Shown piece after piece: positions 52,816 through 62,791 of a stretch of 64,000 bases of DNA. Made by a program: the position numbers and the translations under genes. Below the pieces are notes generated by a model that was not told where the DNA came from, did not search any database, and saw only the letters and a program-made list of their open reading frames with translations. Each line of letters opens with the position of its first letter. Positions within the stretch are counted from its first letter, which is position 1. Origin of the DNA: Pasteurellaceae bacterium (GTDB lineage Bacteria > Pseudomonadota > Gammaproteobacteria > Enterobacterales > Pasteurellaceae); the NCBI GenBank assembly GCA_030527795.1, contig JAUNAB010000005.1, forward strand, positions 1 to 64,000, written 5' to 3'.

Positions 52816-53268
52816 TTAAAACTTTCCTAAAATAACCGCTAAAATGCCCGCGGCAATTAATGGACCAACTGGAATACCGCCTAAAAAAGCCACGCCAATG
52901 ATAGTACCAATTAATAAGCCCGTTAAAATACTGGGTTGAGTTGACATTAATGGCACGCCTTTACCCGCTAGCCAAGCCACCAACATTCCCACCGCAATTG
53001 CCACTAACATTTTCCAATTTAATATTTCATCCCAACTTGATAATGCAATACGTCCAGACACCAAGGGAGCAAGCACCCCAATGGTTAAAATAATTACCCC
53101 AATATTCAAGCCATATTTATCAAAAAAGGGAATATACTTCGCCAAAAAGCTCTGCTGCATAAATAGCAATACTAAAGAAGATAAGGTGATCGAATTATTA
53201 TTGCTTAATACCCCAAGTAAAATTAATAACACAAGCAACAATGCAATCGGATTAAATTGTAATGACAT
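52816..53268 (-). CDS. yeaL: DUF441 (UPF0756/YeaL) membrane protein
   Basis: The 150-residue protein has four or five hydrophobic segments and the family patterns [36 protein letters not shown] and [20 protein letters not shown]. Function unknown. It lies directly upstream of hrpA with a 3-bp gap and is divergent from lysC. Confidence 0.88.
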   Translation of the reverse strand: MSLQFNPIALLLVLLILLGVLSNNNSITLSSLVLLFMQQSFLAKYIPFFDKYGLNIGVIILTIGVLAPLVSGRIALSSWDEILNWKMLVAIAVGMLVAWLAGKGVPLMSTQPSILTGLLIGTIIGVAFLGGIPVGPLIAAGILAVILGKF

Positions 53269-53426
53269 AGTTTCCCCACCGTCTTTTTCTACAACGCCAC
53301 TAATATTTTGGTATCGGTTAGATAAAATTTAGCATCGGATTATAGCAATACAAGGCAATGATTACTACAATCCCCACAAGATTTCCCCAATACATCGCCA
53401 ACTTATCCCAACTTCATAAAATTTAT

Positions 53427-53455
53427 TTGACAAAATAAGCGTAAATCGTTATTTG
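53427..53455 (+). promoter_or_regulatory. Promoter candidate of lysC
   Basis: TTGACA (53427-53432), 17 bp, then TATTTG (53450-53455), 43 bp upstream of the lysC ATG. The -10 is weak. I looked for a lysine riboswitch in the 229-bp gap upstream of lysC and saw no sign of one, nor room for it after this promoter. Confidence 0.35.
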
Positions 53456-53497
53456 TATAGACACACAAATTTTATTGGAATTTAGAAGGAAATATTT

Positions 53498-54850
53498 ATG
53501 GCTAATTTATCTGTTGCGAAATTTGGCGGTACCAGTGTCGCCAACCACACAGCAATGACAGCTTGTGCGAACATTGTACTTGCCGATCCCAATACTCGCG
53601 TAGTAGTGCTCTCCGCTTCTGCGGGCATTACCAACTTATTAGTTGAATTAGCAAACGGCTGTGATGCCCCGAAACGAGCTAAATTGCTCGGCGAAGTTCG
53701 CCAAATTCAAGAAAACATCTTAAATGAATTGCAAGACGATAGCCACGTTCGCCCCGACATTGAACTATTACTAAACAACATTGAATCCCTAGCAGAAGCT
53801 GCCAGTTTAGCCACGTCCAATGCACTTACTGATGAATTAATTAGCCACGGCGAAATGATGTCATCTAAAATTTTCATTCAAATATTACGTGAACTCAATA
53901 CGCAAGCGACTTGGCTTGATATCCGAACTATCGTCGCCACTAATGATAATTTTGGTAAAGCGGTACCAAATGATGAACAAACCCAGAAAAATAGCGACAA
54001 TATTCTCAAACCGCTTATTAACCGCGGTGAATTAGTAATTACACAAGGGTTTATTGGCCGCGATCCAAAAGGACGTACCACCACCTTGGGTCGGGGCGGT
54101 TCCGATTATTCCGCCGCCCTACTCGCTGAAATATTACACGCCAAAGATGTATTAATTTGGACTGACGTTGCAGGGATTTACAGCACCGATCCCCGTGTTG
54201 TACCTGCAGCACAACGTATTGACACAATGAGCTTTGCTGAAGCCGCTGAAATGGCAACTTTTGGTGCCAAAGTCTTACACCCAGCTACCTTACTGCCTGC
54301 TGTGCGTAGCAATATCCCCGTGTATGTAGGTTCAAGTAAAGCCCCACAAGAAGGCGGCACTTGGGTAACACGCGATCCCCAACCGCGTCCAACATTCCGA
54401 GCTATCGCACTACGCCGCGACCAAACCTTATTAACGCTTTCAAGCTTAAGTATGCTACACGCACAAGGCTTTTTAGCGAAAATTTTTGGTATTCTCGCTA
54501 AACATAAAATCTCTGTTGATACCATTACCACTTCAGAAGTGAGCATCGCTCTTACCTTAGATAAAACGGGATCAGCATCATCAGGTGCAGAACTTTTATC
54601 CAATGATTTACTCAGCGAACTCAGCGAAGTTTGCTCGGTAAAAGTGGATACAGGGTTATCACTCGTAGCATTAATCGGCAATGATCTTCATCTTAGCAGT
54701 GGCGTAGCAAAACACATTTTCAGTGCTTTAGAGCATTACAGCGTGCGTATGATTAGCTACGGTGCAAGCACAAATAATATTTGTATGCTCGTACCAAGCA
54801 CACAATCAGATGATGTCGTGCGTGCACTTCACGCCGAATTATTTGAATAA
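53498..54850 (+). CDS. lysC: Aspartokinase III, lysine-sensitive type
   Basis: LysC phosphorylates aspartate, the first step to lysine, threonine and methionine. The 450-residue monofunctional enzyme begins NLSVAKFGGTSVAN (KFGGTS catalytic motif) and has TTTLGRGGSDYSAALLAE, followed by two ACT domains for feedback control (DTITTSEVSIALTLD region). The length equals that of E. coli LysC (449). No homoserine dehydrogenase domain is fused. Confidence 0.95.
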   Translation: MANLSVAKFGGTSVANHTAMTACANIVLADPNTRVVVLSASAGITNLLVELANGCDAPKRAKLLGEVRQIQENILNELQDDSHVRPDIELLLNNIESLAEAASLATSNALTDELISHGEMMSSKIFIQILRELNTQATWLDIRTIVATNDNFGKAVPNDEQTQKNSDNILKPLINRGELVITQGFIGRDPKGRTTTLGRGGSDYSAALLAEILHAKDVLIWTDVAGIYSTDPRVVPAAQRIDTMSFAEAAEMATFGAKVLHPATLLPAVRSNIPVYVGSSKAPQEGGTWVTRDPQPRPTFRAIALRRDQTLLTLSSLSMLHAQGFLAKIFGILAKHKISVDTITTSEVSIALTLDKTGSASSGAELLSNDLLSELSEVCSVKVDTGLSLVALIGNDLHLSSGVAKHIFSALEHYSVRMISYGASTNNICMLVPSTQSDDVVRALHAELFE

Positions 54851-54865
54851 TCAGTTTTTTCTTTT

Positions 54866-54926
54866 ATACCGCGGTCAAAATATTAGATTATTTTCAAAAA
54901 ATAATAAAATTTTTGACCGCGGTATT
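54866..54926. repeat. Inverted ACCGCGGT pair with a long loop between lysC and rpsO
   Basis: Cores at 54869 and 54917 with arms ATACCGCGGTCAAAATATT and AAAATTTTTGACCGCGGTAT. The AT-rich centre lets the whole element fold as a long hairpin. It follows the lysC stop by 15 bp. Confidence 0.75.
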
Positions 54927-55083
54927 CGCCTATTTCGGTAACTATCAAGCCATTCCCTTCGCTCGCTTTCCAAGTTTTTATTGCTTTTTTGCCATTTATC
55001 GCTAGAATAAGCCACTCTTGTCATCGCTGAATTAGAGATCGGCGAATGATGTATCATCAACCCTTAACTAAAAAGGAAAAAAT

Positions 55084-55353
55084 ATGTCTCTAAGCGTAGA
55101 ACAAAAAGCAAAAATCGTTGCTGAATTCGGTCGTGATGCAAAAGATACTGGTTCATCAGAAGTTCAAATTGCATTATTAACTGCACAAATCAACCACTTA
55201 CAAACTCACTTTGCTGAGCATAAAAAAGACCACCATGGTCGCCGTGGTTTATTACGTATGGTTTCACGCCGCCGTAAACTTTTGGACTACTTAAAACGTA
55301 CCAATCTAGCACTTTACTCTGAAACTATCGCACGTTTAGGTTTACGTCGCTAA
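55084..55353 (+). CDS. rpsO: 30S ribosomal protein S15
   Basis: The 89-residue protein has the S15 hallmarks [36 protein letters not shown] and [12 protein letters not shown]15 binds 16S rRNA early in 30S assembly. AAGGAAAAA precedes the ATG. pnp, often downstream of rpsO, is not next; a terminator and tRNA-Ser follow. Confidence 0.98.
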   Translation: MSLSVEQKAKIVAEFGRDAKDTGSSEVQIALLTAQINHLQTHFAEHKKDHHGRRGLLRMVSRRRKLLDYLKRTNLALYSETIARLGLRR

Positions 55354-55366
55354 TTAACGGTTTACA

Positions 55367-55393
55367 AAAGCTCTCACTTGAGAGCTTTTTTCT
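55367..55393 (+). terminator. Rho-independent terminator of rpsO
   Basis: AAAAGCTCTC and GAGAGCTTTTTT form a tight hairpin with a T run, 13 bp past the rpsO stop. Confidence 0.85.
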
Positions 55394-55408
55394 TGCCCTT
55401 AACCCATC

Positions 55409-55445
55409 ATACCGTGGTCAAAATTTTAACTATTTTTTGATTAAT
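55409..55445. repeat. Remnant uptake-like element after rpsO
   Basis: ATACCGTGGTCAAAATTTTAA with core CCGTGG (55412-55417), then TTTTTTGATTAATATT where the opposing arm would be. Both arms are damaged, but the outer and A/T-tract sequence is preserved. Confidence 0.45.
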
Positions 55446-55489
55446 ATTGTTTTAAAAACAATCAATTGAATCATTTTTTATTTTTATTC

Positions 55490-55518
55490 TTGACATAAAA
55501 ACACAAAATCCGTATTAT
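55490..55518 (+). promoter_or_regulatory. Sigma-70 promoter of tRNA-Ser
   Basis: TTGACA (55490-55495), a 17-bp spacer and TATTAT (55513-55518), 18 bp upstream of the mature tRNA 5' end. Confidence 0.7.
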
Positions 55519-55536
55519 CCACTCCACTTAAATCAC

Positions 55537-55626
55537 GGAGGAATGGTCGAGTGGTTGAAGGCACCGGTCTTGAAAACCGGCGAGGGTTTACGCCCTCCGT
55601 GAGTTCGAATCTCACTTCCTCCGCCA
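55537..55626 (+). tRNA. tRNA-Ser (UGA)
   Basis: A 90-nt tRNA with acceptor GGAGGAA paired with TTCCTCC, a D-arm GTCGAGTGGTTGAAGG, anticodon stem ACCGGTC/ACCGG around TGA (55571-55573), a long variable arm (CGAGGGTTTACGCCCTCCG), T-arm GAGTTCGAATCTC, and encoded GCCA. It resembles E. coli tRNA-Ser(UGA). Confidence 0.97.
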
Positions 55627-55805
55627 CTTCAAATTATTTATCAATAGACCATCCTAACGTTATCTTAAACAATTATTATTTCAAGTGATTAAAATTATTC
55701 GCTTAATTAAATTTAACTGGATAATTCTCTCAAAATTCTCTATAATTCACCGAAATTTTACGCCGAATGGCGTTTTGTTCTTTAATACTGTCAAGTGGAA
55801 AAACT

Positions 55806-56606
55806 ATGAATCCAATGCTTAATATTGCAATCCGTGCAGCGCGTAAAGCGGGTAATGTGATTGCCAAAGGCTATGAGCACCGAGATAGCGTGCAAGCCAC
55901 CGTAAAAAGTACGAATGATTATGTCACCAATATTGATAAAGCAGCAGAAGCGAGCATCATTGAAGTGATTAAAACCTCTTATCCTGAACACGCAATTATC
56001 ACCGAAGAAAGTGGTGCATTAGCGGGTAAAGAAAACGATATTCAATGGATTATTGATCCCCTTGATGGTACCAATAACTTTGTCAAAGGTTTTCCACAAT
56101 TTTGCGTTTCTATTGCCATTCGTGTTAAAGGTCGCACCGAAGTAGGCGTAGTTTACGATCCTATCCGTAACGAACTTTTTACCGCGGTGCGTGGCGAAGG
56201 TGCTAAACTCAACGATATGCGTTTACGCGTGGATAATAAGCAAGAATTACAAGGTGCGATTATCGCCACAGGCTTCCCATTTAAACAAACCCACTCAATG
56301 CATTTACAATTTGCGATTATGCAAAGCCTTATTGAACAGTGTGCAGATTTCCGCCGTGCAGGTGCTGCTGCACTGGATTTATGCTATGTTGCAGCAGGTC
56401 GCGTAGATGGTTATTTTGAAATTGGTCTAAAACCTTGGGATTGTGCTGCTGGCGAATTAATCGTGCGTGAAGCTGGTGGATTAGTCACTGATTTCAATGC
56501 TGGGCATAACTATTTAGCAAGTGGGAATATCGTTGCAGCCCCTGCTCGCGTCTTAAAAGAAATGCTTGCACGGATTCAATCTTATTCCAATGGGCAAGCT
56601 AACTAA
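55806..56606 (+). CDS. suhB: Inositol-1-monophosphatase SuhB
   Basis: SuhB hydrolyses inositol phosphates and also binds RNA polymerase antitermination complexes needed for rRNA maturation in E. coli. The 266-residue product has the metal-binding motifs ITEESGAL, WIIDPLDGTNNFVKGFP and GLKPWDCAAGELIVREAGG. I chose ATG 55806, giving MNPMLNIAIRAARKAGN, over 55767. It ends at an inverted ACCGCGGT-type pair opposite ubiG. Confidence 0.95.
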   Translation: MNPMLNIAIRAARKAGNVIAKGYEHRDSVQATVKSTNDYVTNIDKAAEASIIEVIKTSYPEHAIITEESGALAGKENDIQWIIDPLDGTNNFVKGFPQFCVSIAIRVKGRTEVGVVYDPIRNELFTAVRGEGAKLNDMRLRVDNKQELQGAIIATGFPFKQTHSMHLQFAIMQSLIEQCADFRRAGAAALDLCYVAAGRVDGYFEIGLKPWDCAAGELIVREAGGLVTDFNAGHNYLASGNIVAAPARVLKEMLARIQSYSNGQAN

Positions 56607-56631
56607 AATATCAATAAGTAGATTTTAATAA

Positions 56632-56675
56632 AAACCGCGGTCTAAATTTCCTTTGAATTTTAGACCGCGGTTTTT
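56632..56675. repeat. Inverted ACCGCGGT pair between convergent suhB and ubiG
   Basis: Cores at 56635 and 56665 with arms AAAACCGCGGTCTAAATTT and AATTTTAGACCGCGGTTTTTT; the stem extends over about 19 bp because GTCTAAA pairs with TTTAGAC. It directly abuts the ubiG stop. Confidence 0.8.
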
Positions 56676-57388
56676 TAGTCTGAAATCTTAAAGGTCGCAA
56701 TATAATTTGCACTCACGTCTTGGTTAAACCAAAAATGTGCATTGAATGGGTTGTAATGGTAACCTTTTATATCAACACATTGCAGCTTACTCTGCTCTGC
56801 CCAACTAATTAATTCCGCGGGTTTAATAAATTTATCGTAATCGTGCGTTCCTTTCGGTAATAATTTGAGAAGGTATTCCGCCCCAATCACAACCAATGCC
56901 CAAGCTTTAAAAGTGCGATTAATTGTAGAAAAAATCAACGTGCCATTCGGTGCTAATAACTGACGACAGCTTTCAATAATAGAATGGGGTTCTGGAACGT
57001 GTTCTAACATTTCCATACAAGTAATCACATCAAATTTAGGTAAATTCTGCTCCGCCCGTTGCTGTACAAATTGTTCAATCGTGATTTGTTGATAATCAAT
57101 GTCCAAATTATTTTGTTTAGCGTGCTGACGAGCAACGGTTAACGGCGCACTTGACATATCAATTCCCGTCACGTTCGCTCCTTGCTTAGCCATTGCTTCA
57201 GCAAGAATACCGCCACCGCATCCTACATCTAACACATTTTTCGCAAATAATCCCTGCGATTTATCTAAAATATATTGCAAGCGTAACGGATTAAATTGAT
57301 GAATAGGTTTGAAATCCCCATTGGGATCCCACCAAGTTGCTGCCATTTTCTCAAATTTATCCAATTCTTGCTGATCAATATTTTGCAT
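56675..57388 (-). CDS. ubiG: Ubiquinone biosynthesis O-methyltransferase UbiG
   Basis: UbiG performs both O-methylations of ubiquinone synthesis with S-adenosylmethionine. The 237-residue product has [20 protein letters not shown], the SAM motif [29 protein letters not shown] and the family region [21 protein letters not shown] chose ATG 57388 (MQNIDQQ) over 57445. Divergent from gyrA, as in E. coli. Confidence 0.95.
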   Translation of the reverse strand: MQNIDQQELDKFEKMAATWWDPNGDFKPIHQFNPLRLQYILDKSQGLFAKNVLDVGCGGGILAEAMAKQGANVTGIDMSSAPLTVARQHAKQNNLDIDYQQITIEQFVQQRAEQNLPKFDVITCMEMLEHVPEPHSIIESCRQLLAPNGTLIFSTINRTFKAWALVVIGAEYLLKLLPKGTHDYDKFIKPAELISWAEQSKLQCVDIKGYHYNPFNAHFWFNQDVSANYIATFKISD

Positions 57389-57525
57389 TATCTGTCCGTT
57401 AATTATCGTATCAAATGAACCATCATTATTGCCTAAATTCAACAAAATTTCACTATAAAATTAGTTAAATAGGGGATATTATGCTATAATTTCAGGCAAT
57501 TTTTCAGAAAGATTTAGGATAACAA

Positions 57526-60168
57526 ATGAGCGAGTTAGTTCAAGATATTACCCCTGTGAGTATTGAAGAAGAATTGAAGTCTTCTTATCTCGATTACGCT
57601 ATGTCGGTCATCGTCGGGCGAGCCTTGCCTGATGTACGAGACGGATTAAAACCTGTGCATCGCCGCGTATTATTTTCAATGGATCAAAGTGGTAATACCC
57701 ATAATAAAGCCTATGTAAAATCTGCACGTGTCGTCGGTGATGTGATCGGTAAATATCACCCACACGGAGATAGCGCCGTCTATGATACGATAGTGCGTAT
57801 GGCACAACCTTTCTCATTACGTTATATGCTCGTTGACGGGCAAGGTAACTTTGGTTCAATAGATGGTGATGCGCCTGCGGCAATGCGTTATACCGAAGTG
57901 CGTATGCAAAAAATTACGCAAGAATTATTGACCGATTTAGATAAAGAAACCGTGGATTTCTCGCCAAACTACGATGGCAAAGAAATGATCCCCGATGTAT
58001 TGCCAACCAAAATTCCCGCATTATTAGTCAATGGTTCATCTGGTATTGCGGTAGGTATGGCAACCAACATTCCTCCGCATAATTTAAACGAAGTATTAGA
58101 CGGCTGTTTAGCCTATATAGATAATGAAGATATTAGCATTGATGAGCTAATGCAATTTATTCCGGGTCCTGATTTTCCAACCGCTGCGTTGATTAATGGG
58201 CGTAAAGGCATTGAAGATGCTTATAAAACGGGGCGTGGGAAAGTCTATGTGCGTGCACGAGCTAGCGTTGAAACTAACGATAAAGGGCGTGAACACATCA
58301 TTATCACAGAACTACCTTATCAAGTAAACCGAGCGAAATTAGTTGAAAAAATTGCCGAACTTATTCGTGAAAAACGCATTGAAGGCATCAGTGGTATTTT
58401 AGATCTTTCAGATGAAAACACCCATATTGATATTGAAATCAAACGCGATGCGGTAGGGGAAGTGGTATTAAACAACCTTTATGCACTAACCCAAATGCAA
58501 GTGACGTTCGGGATCAATATGGTCGCCTTAGACCACGGTCAGCCGAAATTATTTAATTTAAAACAAATTATTGAAGCCTTTATTAAGCATCGCCGTGAAG
58601 TTGTCACACGCCGAACCGTATTTGAATTGCGTAAAGCACGCGAACGTACGCACATTTTAGAAGGGTTAGCGATTGCATTAGCAAATATTGATCCTGTTAT
58701 TGAATTAATTCGTGCATCAAAAACCGCGGAAGAAGCACGCGCAGGATTATTGGCTCGCTCGTGGCAACTTGGCAATGTTGCTGCAATGCTTGATGCCGCA
58801 GGAGCAGATATTTCACGCCCTGAAGATTTAGATGCGGAATTAGGCGTTCACAACGGTGAATATCGTCTTTCTGATGCCCAAGCACGCGCAATTTTAGAAT
58901 TACGTTTACATCGTTTAACAGGCTTAGAGCATGAAAAAATCGTTGATGAATACAAAGCCTTATTAGTTGAAATTGGCGAATTATTGCACATTCTAAACAG
59001 CAGCGAACGTTTAAAAGAAGTTTTGCGTGAAGAACTTGAGCGTGTGAAAAATGAATTTGGCGATGCTCGTAGAACGGAAATTACCAGTGCATCAGGCGAT
59101 ATTAATTTAGAAGATTTAATTGCACCTGAAGATGTTGTGGTCACCCTTTCTCACGAAGGCTATGTGAAATATCAACCACTTAATGATTATGAAGCACAAC
59201 GCCGTGGCGGTAAAGGTAAATCCGCAACAAAAATGAAAGAAGAAGATTTCATTGAAAAATTACTGGTTGCAAATACGCACGACACGATTTTATGTTTCTC
59301 TAGCCGTGGTCGCTTATATTGGTTAAAAGTTTATCAATTGCCACAAGCAAGCCGTGGTGCGCGTGGTCGTCCAATTGTAAATATTTTACCATTGGAAGAA
59401 AATGAACGTATCACCGCTATTTTGCCTGTTGCTGCCTATGAAGAAAATAAATTTGTTGTGATGGCAACCGCGGGCGGTATCGTGAAAAAAACGGCGTTAA
59501 CGGAATTTAGTCGCCCACGTTCAACAGGTCTTATCGCTCTTAACTTGCGTGATGAAGATGAATTAATCGGTGTTGATATTACCGATGGTGAAAATGAAAT
59601 AATGCTCTTCTCCGCCCAAGGTCGTGTCGTTCGTTTCCAAGAGAGTGCCGTTCGTGCAATGGGGCGGACTGCAACAGGGGTGCGTGGTATAAAATTAGCA
59701 TTAAGTAATGATCTAAATGACGATGAAACCGCGGACAATAATGAGGATGTTTCTGACGATCAACAAGAAGAAACTTTAGATTTGAATATTGATAAAGTGG
59801 TTTCTCTCGTTATTCCAAAAAATAACGGTGAAATTCTGACCGCGACACAAAACGGTTACGGTAAACGAACTAGCTTAGCGGAATACCCAACGAAATCGCG
59901 TAATACAAAAGGGGTGATCTCAATTAAAGTTAGCGAACGAAACGGAAAAGTAGTTGCGGCGACTCAAGTTGAAGAAAACGATCAAATTATGTTGATTACT
60001 GATGCAGGAACGCTCGTGCGTACTCGTGTCAGCGAAGTCAGCGTTGTAGGGCGTAACACTCAAGGGGTGCGTTTAATTCGCACAACGGATAACGAACAGT
60101 TAGTCAGTTTAGAACGTATCTGTGATGTTGATGAAGAAACCGATGAAATAGAACAAAACGCAGAATAG
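57526..60168 (+). CDS. gyrA: DNA gyrase subunit A
   Basis: GyrA is the cleavage and wrapping subunit of DNA gyrase. The 880-residue product has catalytic Tyr122 (in [10 protein letters not shown]), and the quinolone region [10 protein letters not shown] with Ser83 and Asp87, the sensitive wild-type residues. The C-terminal beta-pinwheel has the GyrA-box [13 protein letters not shown]. An acidic insert (about 735-760, [18 protein letters not shown]) and an acidic tail are visible. Near copies of the uptake-like core lie at 58724, 59468 and 59729. Confidence 0.97.
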   Translation: MSELVQDITPVSIEEELKSSYLDYAMSVIVGRALPDVRDGLKPVHRRVLFSMDQSGNTHNKAYVKSARVVGDVIGKYHPHGDSAVYDTIVRMAQPFSLRYMLVDGQGNFGSIDGDAPAAMRYTEVRMQKITQELLTDLDKETVDFSPNYDGKEMIPDVLPTKIPALLVNGSSGIAVGMATNIPPHNLNEVLDGCLAYIDNEDISIDELMQFIPGPDFPTAALINGRKGIEDAYKTGRGKVYVRARASVETNDKGREHIIITELPYQVNRAKLVEKIAELIREKRIEGISGILDLSDENTHIDIEIKRDAVGEVVLNNLYALTQMQVTFGINMVALDHGQPKLFNLKQIIEAFIKHRREVVTRRTVFELRKARERTHILEGLAIALANIDPVIELIRASKTAEEARAGLLARSWQLGNVAAMLDAAGADISRPEDLDAELGVHNGEYRLSDAQARAILELRLHRLTGLEHEKIVDEYKALLVEIGELLHILNSSERLKEVLREELERVKNEFGDARRTEITSASGDINLEDLIAPEDVVVTLSHEGYVKYQPLNDYEAQRRGGKGKSATKMKEEDFIEKLLVANTHDTILCFSSRGRLYWLKVYQLPQASRGARGRPIVNILPLEENERITAILPVAAYEENKFVVMATAGGIVKKTALTEFSRPRSTGLIALNLRDEDELIGVDITDGENEIMLFSAQGRVVRFQESAVRAMGRTATGVRGIKLALSNDLNDDETADNNEDVSDDQQEETLDLNIDKVVSLVIPKNNGEILTATQNGYGKRTSLAEYPTKSRNTKGVISIKVSERNGKVVAATQVEENDQIMLITDAGTLVRTRVSEVSVVGRNTQGVRLIRTTDNEQLVSLERICDVDEETDEIEQNAE

Positions 60169-60183
60169 CGTTAATCTCATTCT

Positions 60184-60213
60184 AAAAAGGCACGATTAGC
60201 GTGCCTTTTTTAT
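60184..60213 (+). terminator. Rho-independent terminator of gyrA
   Basis: AAAAAGGCACG and CGTGCCTTTTT pair around a short loop, 15 bp past the gyrA stop. Confidence 0.85.
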
Positions 60214-60321
60214 TCGCAATAAATGATGATCTAAATCACATTCCTATGAATTCTTTGTTTTCAGATCAATGGGTAAATGCTAGAATTTTCTTAGATTTTA
60301 TTTATAGTTAAGGTGATGATT

Positions 60322-61719
60322 ATGACTCAATTCCGTATTGAAAAAGACACAATGGGCGAAGTGCAGGTTCCTGCTGATAAATATTGGGCAGCACAAACTG
60401 AACGTTCTCGCAATAACTTTAAAATTGGTCCCGCTGCCTCAATGCCAAAAGAAATTATTGAAGCTTTTGGTTATTTAAAAAAAGCCGCGGCATTTGCCAA
60501 TACTGATTTAGGTGTATTGCCATTAGAAAAGCGTGATTTAATTGCGCAAGCTTGTGATGAAATTTTAGCGAACAAATTAGATGACCAATTCCCGTTAGTG
60601 ATTTGGCAAACAGGTTCGGGTACACAATCTAATATGAATTTAAACGAAGTGATTGCAAACCGAGCTCACGTATTACAAGGGGGGAAATTAGGTGAGAAAT
60701 CGGTTATTCACCCCAATGATGATGTAAATAAATCACAATCATCAAATGATACCTACCCGACCGCAATGCATATTGCCGCCTATAAAAAAGTGGTGGAAGT
60801 CACCATTCCAGCTGTTAAACGTTTACAAAAAACATTAGAAAAAAAATCCGCGGAATTTAAAGATGTGGTTAAAATTGGACGTACGCATTTAATGGACGCT
60901 ACGCCATTAACATTAGGTCAAGAATTTTCAGCCTATGCTGCGCAACTTAACTTTGGTTTACAGGCATTAAAACATACCCTTCCCCATTTAGCACAACTTG
61001 CACTTGGCGGCACCGCAGTGGGTACGGGGTTAAATACACCAAAAGGCTATGATGTAAAAGTTGCAGAATATATCGCACAATTTACAGGTTTGCCATTTGT
61101 TACCGCGGAAAATAAATTTGAAGCTTTAGCCACTCACGATGCTGTTGTTGAAACGCACGGCGCACTTAAACAACTCGCTGTTTCTTTATTTAAAATTGCC
61201 AATGATATCCGTTTGCTTGCTTCTGGACCACGTTCAGGCATTGGCGAAATTCTCATCCCTGAAAATGAACCAGGCTCATCCATTATGCCGGGAAAAGTTA
61301 ATCCGACTCAGTGCGAAGCCTTAACGATGGTTTGTGCTCAGGTGCTAGGAAATGACACCACGATTTCATTTGCAGGCACGCAGGGGCATTTCCAATTAAA
61401 CGTATTCAAACCTGTTATGGCAGCTAACTTCTTACAATCAGCACAGCTTCTTGCAGATGCTTGTTTGTCATTTGATGAACATTGTGCAAGCGGCATTGAG
61501 CCGAATTATCCACGTATAAAACAACAACTTGATAATTCATTGATGTTAGTAACCGCATTAAACACCCATATTGGCTATGAAAATGCAGCTAAAATTGCCA
61601 AAACCGCACATAAAAATGGCACAACATTGCGTGAAGAAGCTATTAATTTAGGCTTAGTCACGGCAGAACAATTTGATCAATGGGTTCGCCCTGAAGATAT
61701 GGTTGGGAGCCTAAAATAA
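60322..61719 (+). CDS. fumC: Fumarate hydratase class II
   Basis: FumC interconverts fumarate and malate; it has no iron-sulfur cluster and is oxidant-resistant. The 465-residue product has the superfamily patterns [36 protein letters not shown] and the signature [13 protein letters not shown] near residue 318. I chose ATG 60322 after AAGGTGATG; earlier ATG codons at 60313/60316 are possible. Four near copies of the uptake-like core fall in its first 800 bp. Confidence 0.96.
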   Translation: MTQFRIEKDTMGEVQVPADKYWAAQTERSRNNFKIGPAASMPKEIIEAFGYLKKAAAFANTDLGVLPLEKRDLIAQACDEILANKLDDQFPLVIWQTGSGTQSNMNLNEVIANRAHVLQGGKLGEKSVIHPNDDVNKSQSSNDTYPTAMHIAAYKKVVEVTIPAVKRLQKTLEKKSAEFKDVVKIGRTHLMDATPLTLGQEFSAYAAQLNFGLQALKHTLPHLAQLALGGTAVGTGLNTPKGYDVKVAEYIAQFTGLPFVTAENKFEALATHDAVVETHGALKQLAVSLFKIANDIRLLASGPRSGIGEILIPENEPGSSIMPGKVNPTQCEALTMVCAQVLGNDTTISFAGTQGHFQLNVFKPVMAANFLQSAQLLADACLSFDEHCASGIEPNYPRIKQQLDNSLMLVTALNTHIGYENAAKIAKTAHKNGTTLREEAINLGLVTAEQFDQWVRPEDMVGSLK

Positions 61720-61738
61720 GGCTTTGATATAAATCAAA

Positions 61739-61776
61739 ACGGCGTGCAACAATAAGTTTACACGCCGTTTTTTATT
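61739..61776 (+). terminator. Rho-independent terminator of fumC
   Basis: AACGGCGTG and CACGCCGTT enclose a 14-nt loop and are followed by TTTTATTG. Confidence 0.8.
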
Positions 61777-61836
61777 GCCAAACCCTGCTCAATATCCTAC
61801 TATAACACTCAACTATTTAACAATAAGGATAAAATG

Positions 61837-62697
61837 ATGACAACAGAATTAATTTGTTATAAACGCATGCCTGTTTGGACCAAAGACAGTTTGCCAAAAA
61901 TGTTCCAAGAAATGCACAATACAAAAGTCGGCACTTGGGGAAAAATCACTATTCTGAAAGGAAAACTCAAATTTTATGCCCTAGATGAAAAGGGGCAAAT
62001 CATTAGTGAACACATTTTTAGTGCAAATGAAGACACGCCTTTCGTTGAGCCTCAACAGTGGCACAAGGTAGAAGCATTAAGTGATGATTTAGAATGCTAT
62101 CTTGAATTCTATTGTCAAAAAGCAGATTATTTCAGTAAAAAATATAATATGACCGCCACCCATTCTGAAGTCAAAAAAGCGATTGAGATCATCAAACCTT
62201 GTAAAGTCTTAGATTTAGGTTGCGGACAAGGGCGTAATTCATTGTTTTTAAGTTTACTCGGCTATGACGTCACTGCGTGGGATCACAACCCAACCAGTCT
62301 TGAATTTCTAAAAAGCACGGCGGAAAAAGAGCAACTTGCGATGAATATCGCACAATATGATATAAATCAAGCGGCTATTCAACAGCAATATGACTTTATT
62401 TTATCTACCGTTGTATTTATGTTTTTAGATCCTGCCGCGATTCCTGCAATCATTGACAATATGCAGCAACATACCCAATCTAGCGGTTATAATTTAATTG
62501 TTGCCGCAATGGACACGGCTGATACCCCTTGCCCAATTCCGTTCTCATTTACCTTCAAAGAAGGCGAATTGAAAACCTATTATCAAGATTGGGAATTGAT
62601 TAAATACCAAGAAGAACTGGGTGAATTACATAAAACGGATGCGCAAGGAAATCGAATCAAACTCAAATTTGTCACAATGCTCGCACGCAAAAAATAG
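61837..62697 (+). CDS. tehB: Tellurite resistance methyltransferase TehB
   Basis: TehB uses S-adenosylmethionine to detoxify tellurite and related oxyanions; in H. influenzae it also helps against oxidative stress and in haem use. The 286-residue product has an N-terminal DUF1971 cupin-like domain (about 1-90: ELICYKRMPVWTKDSLP, VGTWGKITILKGKLKFY) and a methyltransferase domain with VLDLGCGQGRNSLFLSLLGYDV and STVVFMFLDP. The long form with the extra domain is the Haemophilus type; E. coli TehB lacks it. ATG 61834 directly precedes; AAGGAT is better spaced for 61837. tehA is not adjacent. Confidence 0.94.
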   Translation: MTTELICYKRMPVWTKDSLPKMFQEMHNTKVGTWGKITILKGKLKFYALDEKGQIISEHIFSANEDTPFVEPQQWHKVEALSDDLECYLEFYCQKADYFSKKYNMTATHSEVKKAIEIIKPCKVLDLGCGQGRNSLFLSLLGYDVTAWDHNPTSLEFLKSTAEKEQLAMNIAQYDINQAAIQQQYDFILSTVVFMFLDPAAIPAIIDNMQQHTQSSGYNLIVAAMDTADTPCPIPFSFTFKEGELKTYYQDWELIKYQEELGELHKTDAQGNRIKLKFVTMLARKK

Positions 62698-62701
62698 CAG
62701 A

Positions 62702-62745
62702 AAACCGCGGCCCAAAAAACGAACGAATTTTTGACCGCGGTTTTT
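62702..62745. repeat. Inverted CCGCGG pair between convergent tehB and sstT
   Basis: Cores at 62705 and 62735, arms AAAACCGCGGCCCAAAAAA and GAATTTTTGACCGCGGTTTTT. The left arm carries GGCC instead of GGTC. It begins 5 bp past the tehB stop. Confidence 0.75.
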
Positions 62746-62751
62746 AATATA

Positions 62752-62778
62752 AAAATGCGACTCTCAGGTCGCATTTTA
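62752..62778 (-). terminator. Rho-independent terminator of sstT
   Basis: AAAATGCGAC and GTCGCATTTT pair around a short loop; on the minus strand it is followed by T-rich sequence. It lies 15 bp beyond the sstT stop. Confidence 0.75.
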
Positions 62779-62791
62779 AAATATTCAAAAA

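Noticed and set aside
53269-53497. Lysine riboswitch upstream of lysC
   Set aside because: I could not find the conserved helices, and the best promoter candidate leaves only about 35-40 nt of leader.
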